From NCBI RefSeq assembly GCF_000143415.4, contig NW_003314264.1:1253624-1317623 (forward strand): a stretch of 64,000 nucleotides of DNA. The letters run 5' to 3'. Below, one piece after another: positions 35,685 through 48,053 of the stretch. The DNA is from Selaginella moellendorffii (Eukaryota; Streptophyta; Lycopodiopsida; Selaginellales; Selaginellaceae). A program made the position numbers and the translations under genes. Numbering within the stretch: position 1 is the first letter of the stretch; each line of letters starts with the position of its first letter. A model generated the notes under the pieces. That model was given only the letters and a program-made list of their open reading frames with translations. It was not told the origin of the DNA and searched no databases.

Positions 35685-36172
35685 ATGTGTTAAGTTGACT
35701 AAGGGCTCAATCCAGAGGGTGATAATTTAGGATGAGAACGAAGAACTATCTTATTTTCAGTGTTGTGATTCAACTCTGTCAGAGTGGGGATTTGCAGATC
35801 CAGCTCCTCAGCAATGGCGGTGGTACGTAGCAGAGCTCTGGAGCAGCAAATGTGAGCCGGAAAAGATCTATAGAATTCCTTTTGCAAATGTTGATATTGA
35901 TATTGATGTTGTTGTTGTTGCTGTTCTTCCTGTGCTTGCCTCACCTATGGACTTCATCTTCACAATCATCCATCTCTGGCGAATGCATTAGAGAGTTCTA
36001 GTACCTCTGGAACATCAACACCATTATCCAAAGAGAAAAGCTCCCTTGTACTCGAAGAAGAAGAAGAAGACAATGTAATTGGAAAGTGGCAAATGCAAGC
36101 TCTAGAAACACAAATAGGAGCTGGTTGGAGCTTGGAGGCCTTATATGGTCTACCATCGCAGACCACATGCAA
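35685..36172 (-). pseudogene. Degenerate copy of the adjacent small secreted peptide gene
   Basis: The minus strand carries SSSSSSSTRELFSLDNGVDV near 36000-36070, then a stop and a glutamine-rich tract (EEQQQQQHQYQYQHLQKEF) at 35870-35930. This parallels SSSLGRREPLSLENGVSDS and the NNNNNNHIIININICRK tract of the gene at 36412-36756, in the same order. It has stops and lacks a clear signal peptide, so it is a broken tandem duplicate. Confidence 0.5.
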
Positions 36173-36207
36173 TCACAAATTTTAATTTAGCATAAAACTC
36201 ATGAAAA

Positions 36208-36291
36208 GTCAGGATGGCCGAGCGGTCTAAGGCGGCAGACTCAAGTTCTGCTCCTCTAGTAAGGGCGTGGGTTCAAATCCCACTTCTGACA
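36208..36291 (+). tRNA. tRNA-Leu (CAA)
   Basis: Acceptor arms GTCAGGA and TTCTGAC pair. The D-arm contains GGCCGAGCGGTCTAAGGC. The anticodon loop CTCAAGT in stem GCAGA/TCTGC gives anticodon CAA. A long class II variable arm (GCTCCTCTAGTAAGGGC) precedes GGTTCAAATCC, the T-arm and B box. No intron is present. It reads UUG codons. Confidence 0.93.
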
Positions 36292-36411
36292 CATTCATCT
36301 ATTTAAACCTTATAGATCAATTTTTTCTATTCTCGGAAACTTAGCTTGAGACAAGAATTTATTTTGAGACTTTATTGGTTCTATTAATCTACAAATGATG
36401 GATCTTGTATT

Positions 36412-36756
36412 CTAAGGATCAAACTTTTTGTTCCCCTCTCCCTTGTCCTTGTGCTTTGAATCTTCATCATTCTTAGATTTCTTCCTGCAAATGTTGATAT
36501 TAATGATGATGTGGTTGTTATTGTTGTTGTTGCTCCGCTTGTGAGAGCCATGGACTGAAGAACCTCCATCTTTATGATCATGATCACCATCCACCTCAGG
36601 AGGATGTAGAGAAGTGGACGCTGGCTCTACTGCTGATGAGTCAGAAACACCATTTTCCAAAGACAAAGGCTCCCTTCTACCCAAAGAAGAAGAAGACACT
36701 GCTATCTGGAGAGTAGCAAGAACAAACACCAGAAGCAACAACAAAGCAGCCTTCAT
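36412..36756 (-). CDS. Small secreted peptide precursor, unnamed
   Basis: 114 aa from ATG at 36756. A hydrophobic signal peptide (KAALLLLLVFVLATLQIAVS) precedes a short serine-rich region, an acidic middle (EVDGDHDHKDGG), an asparagine/isoleucine tract and a basic, lysine-rich tail (NICRKKSKNDEDSKHKD). It has the shape of a secreted peptide precursor, but I recognise no known hormone motif. A decayed tandem copy lies on its downstream side (35.7-36.2 kb). The tRNA-Leu gene is between them on the other strand. Confidence 0.6.
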   Translation of the reverse strand: MKAALLLLLVFVLATLQIAVSSSSLGRREPLSLENGVSDSSAVEPASTSLHPPEVDGDHDHKDGGSSVHGSHKRSNNNNNNHIIININICRKKSKNDEDSKHKDKGEGNKKFDP

Positions 36757-36929
36757 TGTTGTAGTGGTGGTGATTGTTGGAGCTTAATCAATGCTTGCTG
36801 ATTGTGAATGGTTGGAGCTTATATACTATGATTTAAGCTCCAGCATGCATATGCATTGCCAAGTGGTTGATCAAGATTAACTAATAGTTTCTAGACTCCA
36901 ATTTCGTAGAGAAGTTTAACAACTTAAGT

Positions 36930-36990
36930 ATGACAAGGGCCGAGCGGTCTAAGGGGGCAGACTCATGTCTCGAGTTCAAATCCTATATGG
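36930..36990 (+). pseudogene. tRNA-Leu pseudogene
   Basis: ATGACAAGGGCCGAGCGGTC is followed by TAAGGGGGCAGACTCATG and CGAGTTCAAATCC. It copies the A box, anticodon-stem side and B box of the tRNA-Leu at 36208, but the anticodon arm and variable arm are deleted and the acceptor no longer pairs. Confidence 0.7.
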
Positions 36991-37371
36991 AATTTTGAAT
37001 TTTCCCTTGCTCTAGCTAGCATATGACTAAGTTTAATTGATGACAAAGTTCTCAAAGAAGTTCACTTGCTAATCAAATTGTTCGCATTTGTGTCCTCACC
37101 TCCTCCACTAATACTTGGACTTGAAGCAACGTTTTAGACGTAGTCAACGGCCAACGATCAAAGATACTGCCACATCAGATTTGGCGCGCCAGACTAGAAA
37201 CCACCGTTGCGGGCATTTCTGGCGCCAAAGACCGAAAGAGAGAATCGGTGCTCTTTCCACTGTGACGCGCCGATCATCGCGCTGCACGCCAACCGGCCGC
37301 GAGTTTCTTTCTTGGAGGAAATTCATCCACCTGATCATCGCTATTTGCTGCAAATCCGATTGTTACACGCC

Positions 37372-38389
37372 ATGCCCACTCCTGCCAATTTCGTCTATGA
37401 CGAGCACAATGTGCCGCGGATGGGCACCGTTCGCAAGTCCTTCCAGACAAATTCACTGCTGCTCAAGCCTCGACTTGGAGCGGTGAGTGTCCCTCTCTTT
37501 TCTTGCTTCATTTTTTATCAGCTCTCTCTCTCTCTCTCGTCCCCAGGTGAAGAAGCCCACTCAGGATCTTCCAGAGCCCAACTACATCTATGGCGTTTGC
37601 AACGATTTGGAGGCCGAGGGAGTGAGAGAAGGTAGATATTTTTTACGAACGAAAACAAAAAAAGTGAGCTTGCTTGATGCAGTGATGACGCACCGAGAAC
37701 ATATCCCAGATCCAGACGCTATCAACGGCCCCGATTTGATCCAGATGAACAGGCTCGCCACCATTGCGTGGGTTCTTCACTCTCTTTTCTATTCATTTCC
37801 ATTGTTTCTCATGTTTCTGTGGTTGGATGTTGATGTGCCACTGTCAGCCACATCGTGAAAGCTCCAGGAATTCGACCCTTCCGGAAGAATCACTACTGTC
37901 CCTTGCCAGTGAGCCAACGAGTGGTATGTTCTAACCAGAAAAAAATAAAAGGAGAAAACGATAGAGAGTTCGTCTAAGATTCCCTTGATTTGTTCCAGGG
38001 AACCCCACCTCCACTCCCCTCGGAGAAAAATCCTTATCACGTCTATGGTTGCAGAGGAGAAAAGTATGCTTCTTTCGATCGATCTTCTGAAAACAACGAT
38101 TTTTTTTCTCGTTCTCTCTTTTAACAGGAACGAGGACATGGGTAAGGTGATGAAGAACGGCTATGCCGACGAGTGGATCAAACTCCAAATGTTCCACCAG
38201 CACAAATACAACCTACCCAGGATCTGCTTCATTCCTCCAAAGACCAACAAGGCCACAGTTATGTCCGCTCACGCGTGCTTCCATCGAATGCACCCCAATC
38301 CTCCGTCTCCCAGATTCGTCCTCTCCAAGTTTAAGAACGTCCCTCACAAGATTGACAACGTCCAGCCCATCCCACTCAAGAGAGACTAA
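37372..38389 (+). CDS. Probable cilia/flagella-associated protein (CFAP77-like)
   Basis: Six exons (37372-37482, 37547-37631, 37683-37767, 37848-37923, 37999-38063, 38128-38389) have phases that all close and give 227 aa. Sequence blocks include VRKSFQTNSLLLKPRLGAV, EPNYIYGVCNDLEAEGVRE, IKLQMFHQHKYNLPRICFIP and RFVLSKFKNVPHKIDNVQPI. The N-terminal half (LLLKPRLG, YIYG, N...GVRE) resembles CFAP77, a microtubule inner protein of motile axonemes. Such a gene is expected only in plants with flagellated sperm. The family name is tentative; the gene model itself is firm. Upstream open frames at 37115-37370 lack an ATG in frame and are taken as 5' region. Confidence 0.6.
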
Positions 38390-38490
38390 CGAGAAAAATT
38401 CCTTTTCTTTCTCAAGATCATCTTTTCCTTGCATTATCATCTCGAGCTGGCTGGCCCAAGATCAAAAGAATCATATCTGTAAAAACCTTA

Positions 38491-40531
38491 CTAGCATCGC
38501 GGGAGATCTGGCGGTGGAGGCGGCAAAGTTTCGTTAGCCCGAGCACCGTTAAGCACAATAAAAGCCATCGTCAACCCCCACATTGTGTGCACCTCTAAAT
38601 GGCAGTGGATGTACCAAACACCTGAAAAACAGTTGTCACATAAAAACCACCAAAAAAAAAAAAACAAAGCTCTGAAAGAAGAGAAGCTCACCAGGATTGT
38701 CAGCCTTGAATCTAATAGCAGCCCACCCTCCAACTGGAACTCCGACGGTGTTCCGTCGCGGAGGATCAAACAGGTTGAAAGTACTCGTCTGGCTCGAGTT
38801 GAAGTTGCCAGTCCCCTGCCCGACAATGTAGAAACTGTATCCATGGACGTGAATGGGATGGTTCTCGACGCCGAGGATGCTCGTATCCTGGAAAACCATC
38901 TGGACGTTTGCGTTGTATGGGATGACGAGAAGCCGGGTCCCTCGTTGCGGGGTGGTGTTGTTCGGAGGAGTCCCCGTGTAGTTGAAAACTATCGGCGGTG
39001 TGTCCGGGAAGTCGCGAGTGAAGACGCCGGAGATGTTGTTGTAGTAGGCCTGGAGGAGAGCGATGTCGGGAAGGACGAAGGAGATGTTGTTCATGGAGGC
39101 CGTGAGCTTGGTCCCAGCGATCCCCTGGCACACCCGGTTTTCACCGCACGGCTTTGTCCCGAGGCCGATCGTGAAGAGCAAGCTTCTGTCCACTGTCTGT
39201 GGGACTGGCTCCGGATGAGTCGTGTCCGCCAGGCTCCTCAGGCTGGCCGAGAAGTTTGCGACGAGGCCAGTGTCGTTGGTCGCTGGGAACGTCGGCATTA
39301 CTGGCGGGGTCGAGTTCGACGAGCCTTGGTACTCGACGATTGCTAGAGTTGGCGTCGTCGGGAATGGCACTCCCGCGGCGGAGCTGTATGGACTGGCTCC
39401 CATGTAGTATTTGGCCGTGGGTTGGTTTGTGATGAAGAGCGCGGTGGTGCTCTGGCCCGGGGTGAGAAAGATGGTGCTGGTTGTGTATGGCTTGGTGAAG
39501 TCGCCGTCGATCTCCACAACCGTGAGGTTGTGGTTGGCTACGGTGAAGAAGAGCTCCTGGTTGAGAGCAACGTTGACGATGCGCAGGAGGTAGTGCTCGT
39601 TGGGAAAGACCTTGAGAACGTACACGTCTGTGTTTGGGGCTTGAGAAGTTTAGAAGTATGCTCCAGAAGAAGAAAAGAACAAAAAGAAAAAGCTTGCCTT
39701 GGGATGAGCAATTGTAAAGTGGCCCAGGATGACCATTGATGGTGTAAGCATCTGACAGCTGCGGGGCTCCTCCCGTCAGTAAGGACTGCGACTCGACATC
39801 TTCGACGTTTGCGTTCCACCATTCCCCTGGAACAAGAACAAGAAGGCAAGAATGAAAACTTCAGAATCAAAGGAATTTACCAATCAGAATAATGTGCTCT
39901 TCTCTCGGGTAGTGGAACGGATAAGGCACTCCAGTCTTGGGAAACACCACAATCGCTCCATGCACGGTCCCTCGAAGCCAAGTATCGTGAGCGTGCCACC
40001 AAAGAGTTCCACTCTGCCTTTGGATCTTAAACTTATACTGGTATGTGTCCCCTGTTTGCAGTGGACACTGAGTGATATACACTGGTCCATCAGCCCAGCC
40101 GGATCGAATTTGCCGTATCCCATGCCTGGCCACAAAATTCGATCTTGAGTAACTAGAGATTGCTAGAGAAGCGAGAAGAAATCCAAGAACCAGTGGATAG
40201 TGATGTTGTATTGGCAATTGTTGGTCACATTCACCACCACCGTATCTTCTTCATCGGCATAGACAACTGGTCCAGGGAAGAGATTGTTCACGGCAATGAG
40301 CGACTTAGTTTTACACAGCTTCGAGACGGTAAGAGGTTGTACCTGCATGGCAACATCTTTTCTCCTTTAGAAGCACGATGGGAATCGAGTGTGACGACTT
40401 ACCAGAAAATTGTATTGCCTTGTCACAGCTGCGAGTACCGAAGATGCATTGAGGACGAAGATCCACAGCACGGCCGAGCGGCAGCAGCATTGCCTTGCGT
40501 GTCTCGAAGCCGAGAAACCATCCATCTGCAT
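38491..40531 (-). CDS. LAC: Laccase (multicopper oxidase)
   Basis: Six exons on the minus strand (40403-40531, 40191-40342, 39881-40125, 39698-39826, 38692-39627, 38491-38621) give 573 aa, the usual laccase length. A signal sequence ([15 protein letters not shown]) is followed by copper-ligand motifs: [17 protein letters not shown] and [13 protein letters not shown] (first domain), [16 protein letters not shown] and [14 protein letters not shown] (type 1 copper region). Many N-x-S/T sites suggest heavy glycosylation. Apoplastic laccases couple monolignols or flavonoids. The fourth intron appears to use a GC donor (AAG|GCAAGC at 39697-39696). The ATG at 40531 was chosen as the first ATG before the signal sequence. 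Confidence 0.93.
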
Positions 40532-41528
40532 TGCCTCTTCCCGGGAGAGAGATATCAAGTCCAGTGCTGCTCGCCTCTGCTCATCAAACTTCTCTCCCTG
40601 GTGTTGGTCATGCCCGGCTAGCCGAGCTTCCTCTCGGCTAGGAAGCCCGAATTTTCTATATCTTTAGCGACCAGGAATCTCATGCGGACAGCTATTTGTC
40701 CCGGAGCAGCGAGTAAAAATACTCCCGACACCCGACCTGTGTCCACCAACTTGGAGTGATTGACGAGACCGGCACTGTAGCTCGCAACCACCAATACGAC
40801 GAAAAGAAACGAGCTCAAGCTCCTCCTCTCGAGTCCCAATTATGAGAACGAACTCCCGTCGTTCTTTGTTTTCCTTCTCATAAAACCGGGACGTAACTAT
40901 CTCGTTTTCTGTCCGTCTGGCACGATGTCACCGTAAGTTTTGGGATGACTCGAAGCTCAGAAGTGAGATTAAAGATTCCTTGCTTCCGATTTAGTTACGA
41001 GTCGATGGCGCCTCCCCTCTCAACGAACGATTTTGTGGACTTCTATCGGCGATTCGAGAAGGACAAGCCACCGGCACAACTCTCCTTTTTATACGCTTCC
41101 TCGTTTACCAGCACCAGGTGCTCTGTTCCGCTATAGGCCGCTGGTTTTCCGAGCAAAGTTTGAGTATTCCATCCCCTATTCTCCTCCTTTCCGTTTGTTC
41201 TTTTGCTTTTCTTTTCCCTCCTGGCCGCCGACGGGGACACTTCGCCAACTGTAGGTTGTCCGTCTATAATGGTTGTTGATCTTTCGTATCGGTGTGGTGG
41301 CGACTCTAAAGTTAAAAGGAACAATGGCTGCAGCGATCTAGCACTGGCAATCACCGACCTGTCACAGCTCCCCCTTATAAATATCCAGCGGCTTCAAATA
41401 CCAGGTAGCCATCTCGTGTTGTTCGTCCGCCTTGCGCGCGTCTTTATTGAAACACCTTGGCAGCACCACGTAGACCCGAGTCCACTTCTCGTGCTCCATC
41501 AAATACGTCCAAACCCGGACACTGTAAG
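40532..41528. other. Intergenic region between the laccase and RNA polymerase I genes
   Basis: Only short frames are seen, such as 41003-41137 on the plus strand (MAPPLSTNDFVDFYRRFEKD) and 40618-40839 on the minus strand, which has no ATG. Neither shows a domain or splice structure. The space is probably the laccase promoter and the 3' flank of the polymerase gene. Confidence 0.5.
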
Positions 41529-44500
41529 TCAATACTGCGGCATGTCCGTCTTCTGGAGCAAATCAAAGCATCCTGTTCCCAGGCCCACTGTTCTCCCAAC
41601 AATAATCCGTGAAGACGGGGTATCCAGCTCGTCGACTTGCCGCCGCAGAGACGCATCTATGAGGAACTGCGACGCGGTCTCGAAACTCATCTTGAGGAAA
41701 GGTGACGGGTTGGAGACGATGCCGACCCGGTTGAGTGGCCTGTAACCCCCCTGGAACGTCATGAAATCGGCAATGAGGCTGAGATGGCGGGCGTTGACAG
41801 AGATGCCGTACGAGCCGAAGACGCCCTGTACCTCCCTCACGATGGTGGCTCTGGCTGCCTCTACGCCGTAAGTGTTGAGCATGGCGGCAATGTCGTTGGA
41901 TGTGAGCTTGTTTAAGTCGAGAACATCGTCCGGCAGAGACCAGAGTTCCCAGAAGTTGACACCGTCCGTCTGGAGCGCGGGGTTTTCCGGTTTGCCGTTA
42001 AGCTCAATCGCGTTACACTTCTCGATGTTTTTCATACGCCGTACCGTCACGGTTTTGAGTACTTTCTCGACAATCTGCACGAGACAGCCAGCGTGAAACA
42101 GCCATAAAGAAGAACCAGTAAAAAAAAACTTACATTCGGAAGAAAGAGCTGCGGACTGTTCTGGTTCGCTTGGAATTTCATCTCGTAGCTTCTCCCACGA
42201 GCCCGAACGCTACTGCTCTTCTTCCCCTCTTTCTCTTTCCCGTGCCCCTCTTCCTCGTCATCCACAACTTCACCACCCTTCTCTTCGTCGTTATCACCGT
42301 CGACAATATCGTTTTCAGCATCTAAATCCATCTCTTGCTCGTCCTCTTGCTCGCTATCTGTCTCATAAGCAGCCTCGTCAGTGGTTCTCCCTTTCCGTTT
42401 CTCGGCATCGGCCCCTTCTTCTTGATCATCATCATCGTCATCTTCTTCAGCTACTTCCCCAGCCTCGATCACCTTCTTCTTCCCACCTTCGTTTTCACCC
42501 TCCCCGGCGGGAGAAGGCTCGTCCTCCGAAATTCCAAGTATCTGTATGGAGTCTTTTGCCGAAGTGAGTGCCTTTATCTCCCTCTCGATTTCTTTCCTCA
42601 CTCCTTTAGCAAAGACGGACTTGATGGCCATGTCTATCTCCTCATTTTTGAGATCAAGGTGCGGCGGGAAACGCTCTTCAGGATATACACGTAGTCTCAC
42701 TTTGTAAAGCCGTGACGGTACACCGTGATGAACATAGAAGGGAACAGCACTCACTTCGACCGCTTCCAAGATGTCCGCTAACATCACCTTGGTCATCACG
42801 CCGGCAAGCTTCTGGCCTTCGTCTCTGAACACGAAATCTCAATAGTAAGAAAGAGAGTAATTTCTTTTCTACCAACCTTGTTTTCCCAGGCTTCAACGGG
42901 CACGTCATTATAGGAGTTTTGATAGCCTTGGAGGCAACGGTAAGGATTTCGTGCAGCCTAGGAATACCCAGCGTCACGTTCATCTCACCACGTCCTGCAA
43001 AGTGGAAAGTATTGAGCCTGCACAATGGTATACAGCCAGGGTCATTACTAATGATGGAACTCAGAAAGACTTACGTCATTTGTGTAGATGGTTCCCCGAT
43101 AGATTGGCCAGCAAGAACACCGACTGGCTCACCAGGTGCTGCGAGGCTAGCAAAGTACGTGTGCGTCATCACGCTTCTGAGCTCCTTGATGTGTCTCCTG
43201 CGATACAATTTGTACGCCTTTTTCTTCCCTTCCGAGAGCCCACCAATAAACTTCTCAAACTTCTGTTCCATGGCCTCAGGTATGTCTGTGATGTAAGCGT
43301 CCTTGGAAACAATTGCCTTCATATTCTTCACGTCCTTGGCATGTTCTCCTAAGCCAAGCTTTTGAGTAATCAGGTCGCGGTTCTGAAAGAAAAGGCAGTG
43401 AGGGAAACGAAAAAGCTCATATGTCTTAACTGTAGCCATAAGGTCGAAGTTCGTCAAACAGCTGCTCTTAGTCACGTCCACGGCATCTTCTCCATACAAA
43501 AATTGTATCACCGATCCATCTGCATCACGTACTGTAAAGTCGTAATTGATTTTCAAGCACTCCAGATTTTTTATTATGCATCTCTGCAAGTATCCACTCT
43601 TTGCTGTTTTGACGGCAGTATCCACAAGTCTGCAAGCATAGACGAATAGTGAGTTATTGAAAGTCCACTTAAGTATCAGCATACCCGTCACGGCCAGCCA
43701 TGCAATGATAATAGTACTCCTGAGGCCTTAAACCTGTCAGGAAACGATCTTTGATAAACCCACCGGACCTGGCAACAGGTTCGTATGGTTGAAAACAGGG
43801 AAGCGTCTTGCCAGACACCATCCTTGGCACGCGTTTGCCTTCTAATTCCTGCTGGCCAAGCATTGACGATATTTGCGTGAAGTTGACCTGTAACACTACA
43901 ATTAGCTCACTGATACCATCAATATACACGTTTACGTACCATTCCTCCCTTTGCACCAGTTACCGTCATCAGAGATAAGCAATTTTCAGGAAAAGGCTTC
44001 ACCAAACCTTTCGGAAAGAGTGCATTGTTTACTTCAGAAGTCACCTTATTCATAGCACTTGACATGAGCATATCGAGACGAGCTCGGCCGGCATCACCTC
44101 TCAGCTGAAGAATTTTCCCAGTCATGTCTTTAATTGCTTCAATTCCCACGCCTATTGATGTGCATGTTAGAACCAAAGCAATGTAGACTTTTTTCCTCTT
44201 ACTCGACAGTTTCTTGTCCTCAACACCCACAAAACGCCCATGCACAATGTCACCCAGCTCATTCTCCGCTGGCTCGAGTTTAGCAGCTCTCTCCTCTTCC
44301 GCTCCTGGGAGCAAAAGCATGTCGGCGATTCCACAAGTAAACCCATGCATCTGCAGAACAGTACGAAAAAGAAAAGAAAATTAGAAAACTTGAGAGTTAA
44401 CAGAATAACTCCACTCACAAATAAATAGGAGGTGAACAGCCTGCTAAAAACCGATAGAAGATGACCAGCATCGTCAGCACCATACAGCTCTTGAACAGTG

Positions 44501-47335
44501 TGCACCAAGCCAAATTTTCCAAACTGAGCTTTGTCAATGATACCGCAAAGAAGATCGTTTCCTCGAACCAGAACCTTCAGTTCCTCGCTTGTCTTCCCAA
44601 TATAATCTCCCGAGACACGTATACCTCTTTCCATTGAAAACGGAGGCCTCCCTCTGGTGACATAGTTGAGGATTGTCGTTAAAACCTACGAAGTGTCAAC
44701 AATTCTTAGTAATAATCAAGAAATCAAATAAACATACTTGCTTTCCGGACCACAGGCAACGAGGTTTCCAAATAGCTGGAGGGACAGTTTCAATTGCCGG
44801 ATGATTGTCGAGCGTTTTCACATTGCGACCCTTCGAAAAAGAGCCAGATTCTAACGTCGGCATAGGTACGCAAGCAGAATAAACGAGTTGATGATATTCC
44901 TCCTTCGTTAAAAATGTATCCTTTTTCGTGAGAAGAGTCGCACTAATAATATGATCCTGTTTATACAGTTGATGAGAAAACAGCAAATCGTTACAATTTC
45001 TTACTTGAATGAGCCCTCGTATGGGTTCCCCGCTTGTCGGTACGACATACTGTTGGTTGGCATTGACAATCAGGTAAGCCTCGGCTCGTCCTAGTTCATC
45101 TTGTGGAAAATGAACATTCATCTCATCTCCGTCAAAGTCTGCATTGTACGTACTAGAAAAACAACATTCAGTGCACTAGCAGCTCAGTTTAGGATTTAAA
45201 CCTGCAATTTGCGTAGTGCAAACGCAAAGCTCGTTGCCCTTTAATCACACGAGCTTTGTGTCCCATCACTCCAGGTTTGTGAAGAGTTGGCTACAAAAAC
45301 AAATGAGCAAGCAAAAACATTAACCGAAATTTACCTGACGATTCGCGAGTAATATATCTCCGTCTTGCAAGTGTCGGTAAACTGTCTTTCCTATAAGCTT
45401 TTCTTTCTTTATAGTGTCAGTCGCTGTAGCGCCTGGCGTGGAAAGCAGTGTCTTTGCCGTAGCAACCCGCTGCCAATCTTTAAGGTACTCAAGGCTCACC
45501 CGAACACCCAGCTCGTCTTCAACATGAGTAGCCCCAGGATGTACGTTCGGACCATTTTCAACATTTCTCCTTAACCGCTCGAAGTTATACGCTGTTACTT
45601 TCTGAAAGCAGAAAACCAGCACGTAAGTACTGTCAGCAATACGTCTTCATACCTCTGGATATGTCAGTTTTACAGCAAAATTTGGTGGAATACCAATTTC
45701 ATTGACCGCAATAAAAGGATCAGGTGAAATAACGGAACGGCAGGTATGGTTTACCCTCTTCCCCATCATGTTCCACCTAAAGAGACCTTGTTTCTTTTCC
45801 AATAGTTGTCTGATTCCAACGTTTCTATCTTTCCCAGCAACTGCAACACAGAGGAATCTGAAACTTTGCAAATAACTCATCATGCTGACGAAAATACCAG
45901 TAGTGCTATCAATAAGTTCGTTCACGGCATTTTGCAACTCAAGCCATAACCGCAGACCATCCTCTGATTTTGCACCGCTCTCTGTAATAAGATCTGACAG
46001 CTGAATATTTTTTTCGACAACAACCTCATAAAGCTTGTTTTGAGGATGCTCCAGAAGCTGCCAGTGAACTTATTAACAATTGAAAAACATGTATAGAAGC
46101 AGTTTTACCTGATTATTGACATAGTTTGGAGGCCGAAATCGATTCGGTGTGACTGCAAGTGCTTCCAAGAAGAACAGAGATAAACCATCTTTCCGAGCAG
46201 GTGACTTTCCAGTCCCAACTCCACCCCAAATCAAAGAGCAGAGCTTCTCCTCGTTCCTCCACAGCGCACTCAAGTGTTTTCTTACCTGAAACTTGTATCA
46301 GTCTCTAAAAAGGAAGAACATGGGAACGTCACCTCTGAAGGTAGTAAAATTTTAGGCGCGCTGAAGTACCCGACTGCTTGAATACTCGAGTTCTTGCCAA
46401 ATTTATCCGCTTTGGGCTTTTTGCCCTTCGACTCGGGAACGCTGGCGTCCATTGCCGCCGCTGCAGCATTTTGATCTCTAAAAATATGCCCGCTGACCAT
46501 GTTCGCACTCATATGCCTAGAACTCAGTGGTTGCTGGAGAAAAAATTTTTTAGAAAATGATTGAGTAAATAACCACTAGAAACACTCCAAGGTTACCTGG
46601 AACAGCTTCCCGTGACCTTCGCTCCTGATCGCTGGAACCTGCCCACCACAAGAACTACATTTGGTCCGCGGAAGTTTAAAGAAATCTTCGATGATCTTCT
46701 TCACTTGGATAAAGTGCCCCGACGTTATAAGCATTTTACGCCCGCCTGACGGATTCTCGACAACACTCTCTTTCATGATTTGCGTGAGAGCAATGCAAGC
46801 GTCTTCAACCTGTGGAATTTTTTTTGGAAAAAGTCAGTCAGAAAACTCAATGGTTTTCCTCCACTTACTTTCTTGCGCTCGTGCTTGAAGTGGTGGCAGA
46901 AAACACAAACGCTCTTGAAAATTCTCACGAGAGATCTGTAGAGAAGAGGATTGAAAACTGGCATCACGAGCTCAATATGCCCGAAATGTCCAGGACAAAA
47001 CAGCTGCATATCTCCACAAGTCGGACACCTGAGCAAAAAAAAAAAAAAAAAACAAGTCTTTTAAGCACGAAAATGCTGAAAGATTGAGCCTTACACATCC
47101 GATTGTTCTGTAGGACCAAGAGCTGGATCATACAGCCCATTCGGCACCGGCTTCCCCAATCCATCCAGCAACCGCGGGCTGGTAATCCGCTTTACACTCA
47201 TCGCTCGCACCTCATCGGCCTGATAATACGAGAATCCGATCGCCTCCATCGAATGCGCCGCCTCCTGCATCGATCGAAGAGGAAGAATCACATCCACGAT
47301 CAATTTCTCTCATCGCCTACCTCTCGGCGCCCCAT
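41529..47335 (-). CDS. NRPA1: DNA-directed RNA polymerase I largest subunit
   Basis: About twenty exons run from ATG at 47335 (MGRRE, then [19 protein letters not shown]) to TGA at 41529-41531 ([12 protein letters not shown]), roughly 1550 aa by eye. The zinc region [19 protein letters not shown] is near 46990. The catalytic magnesium site [18 protein letters not shown] is at about 45130. TGAKGGM and [11 protein letters not shown] belong to the funnel/trigger region, and [16 protein letters not shown] to the bridge and trigger loop. A long acidic insert ([15 protein letters not shown] onward, 42.2-42.5 kb) is typical of Pol I between conserved blocks. The enzyme transcribes 45S rRNA in the nucleolus. 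A telo-box-like AAACCCTAA lies about 25 bases upstream of the start on the opposite strand. Confidence 0.92.
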
Positions 47336-47615
47336 TTTCGCTCTGCGCTAAAACCCTAATGGCGTGGCACTAAAACCCTAGAATGCTCTGTACAAAAGTG
47401 GCTTTGATTTATACTTTGAAATCCTTCTTTGCTCGAAACCATGGACTACAGCAAAAGTACATTGGAAGTCTGTATCTTCCACAAATCCTGGCACAAGAAA
47501 CGATCAACACACCACAGCAATTGTAAGAAACCATGGATAGATTTTTTCTCTCGTTAGAATCAATGTTTTCGAGTGTTACTTGACTTGCCTCATCGAGCCA
47601 AAAGCTCTCCGCGAG

Positions 47616-48053
47616 TCAGAAAAGCAAGAAATTTTCATCTCTGGGCAGATGAACGCCGTGCTCGCAGATTAATCGCTGCGGCAGGCTGCCTGAATTACTA
47701 CCCAATCGCTCTCTCTCCCTCCTCAATGGAAAATCTTAGCACTTACGAGCACTGGGCGATCACTGGAATGGGCTTCAAGTTCTTGGGATTGTTCCTTAGC
47801 TTCTTCTTATACTTGGAAATCTAGGAAAGAAAAGAGAGATAGAGCGCCAAGAATGCAGCACTTTTACCTTTGATTTGGGGACTGCCATGAGCTCCATCGA
47901 TCCAGAAATCGATTCTGCTGCAGGTGCTCCATGCCCGACCTCGCTCCCGATCACTGGCGCCTCGGCAGGAGCGCACGGCGGCCGGATCGATGGCGCCGGA
48001 TGGAAATGCCTACGAAGAACACGGGCTCTCAGCTGCCAAGCCACGGCCGCCAT
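47616..48053 (-). CDS. Mitochondrial ribosomal protein bL32m
   Basis: Three exons (47868-48053, 47747-47820, 47616-47697) give 113 aa. The N terminus is basic and arginine-rich (MAAVAWQLRARVLRRHFHP), a likely mitochondrial presequence. ELMAVPKSK is the conserved bL32 start, followed by KKLRNNPKNLKPIPVIAQCS and LICEHGVHLPRDENF, a reduced zinc-ribbon-like tail. The third exon uses a TAG acceptor that restores the frame. The protein sits in the large mitoribosomal subunit. CTAAACCCTAAAC just upstream of the gene is a telo-box-like element. Confidence 0.8.

Noticed and set aside
38585-39346. 253-codon plus-strand frame
   Set aside because: Lies opposite the copper-binding exons of the laccase and has no similarity of its own.
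41003-41137. Possible small gene MAPPLSTNDFVDFYRRFEKD
   Set aside because: Short, no domain recognised, no downstream exon found; kept only as a remark in the intergenic entry.
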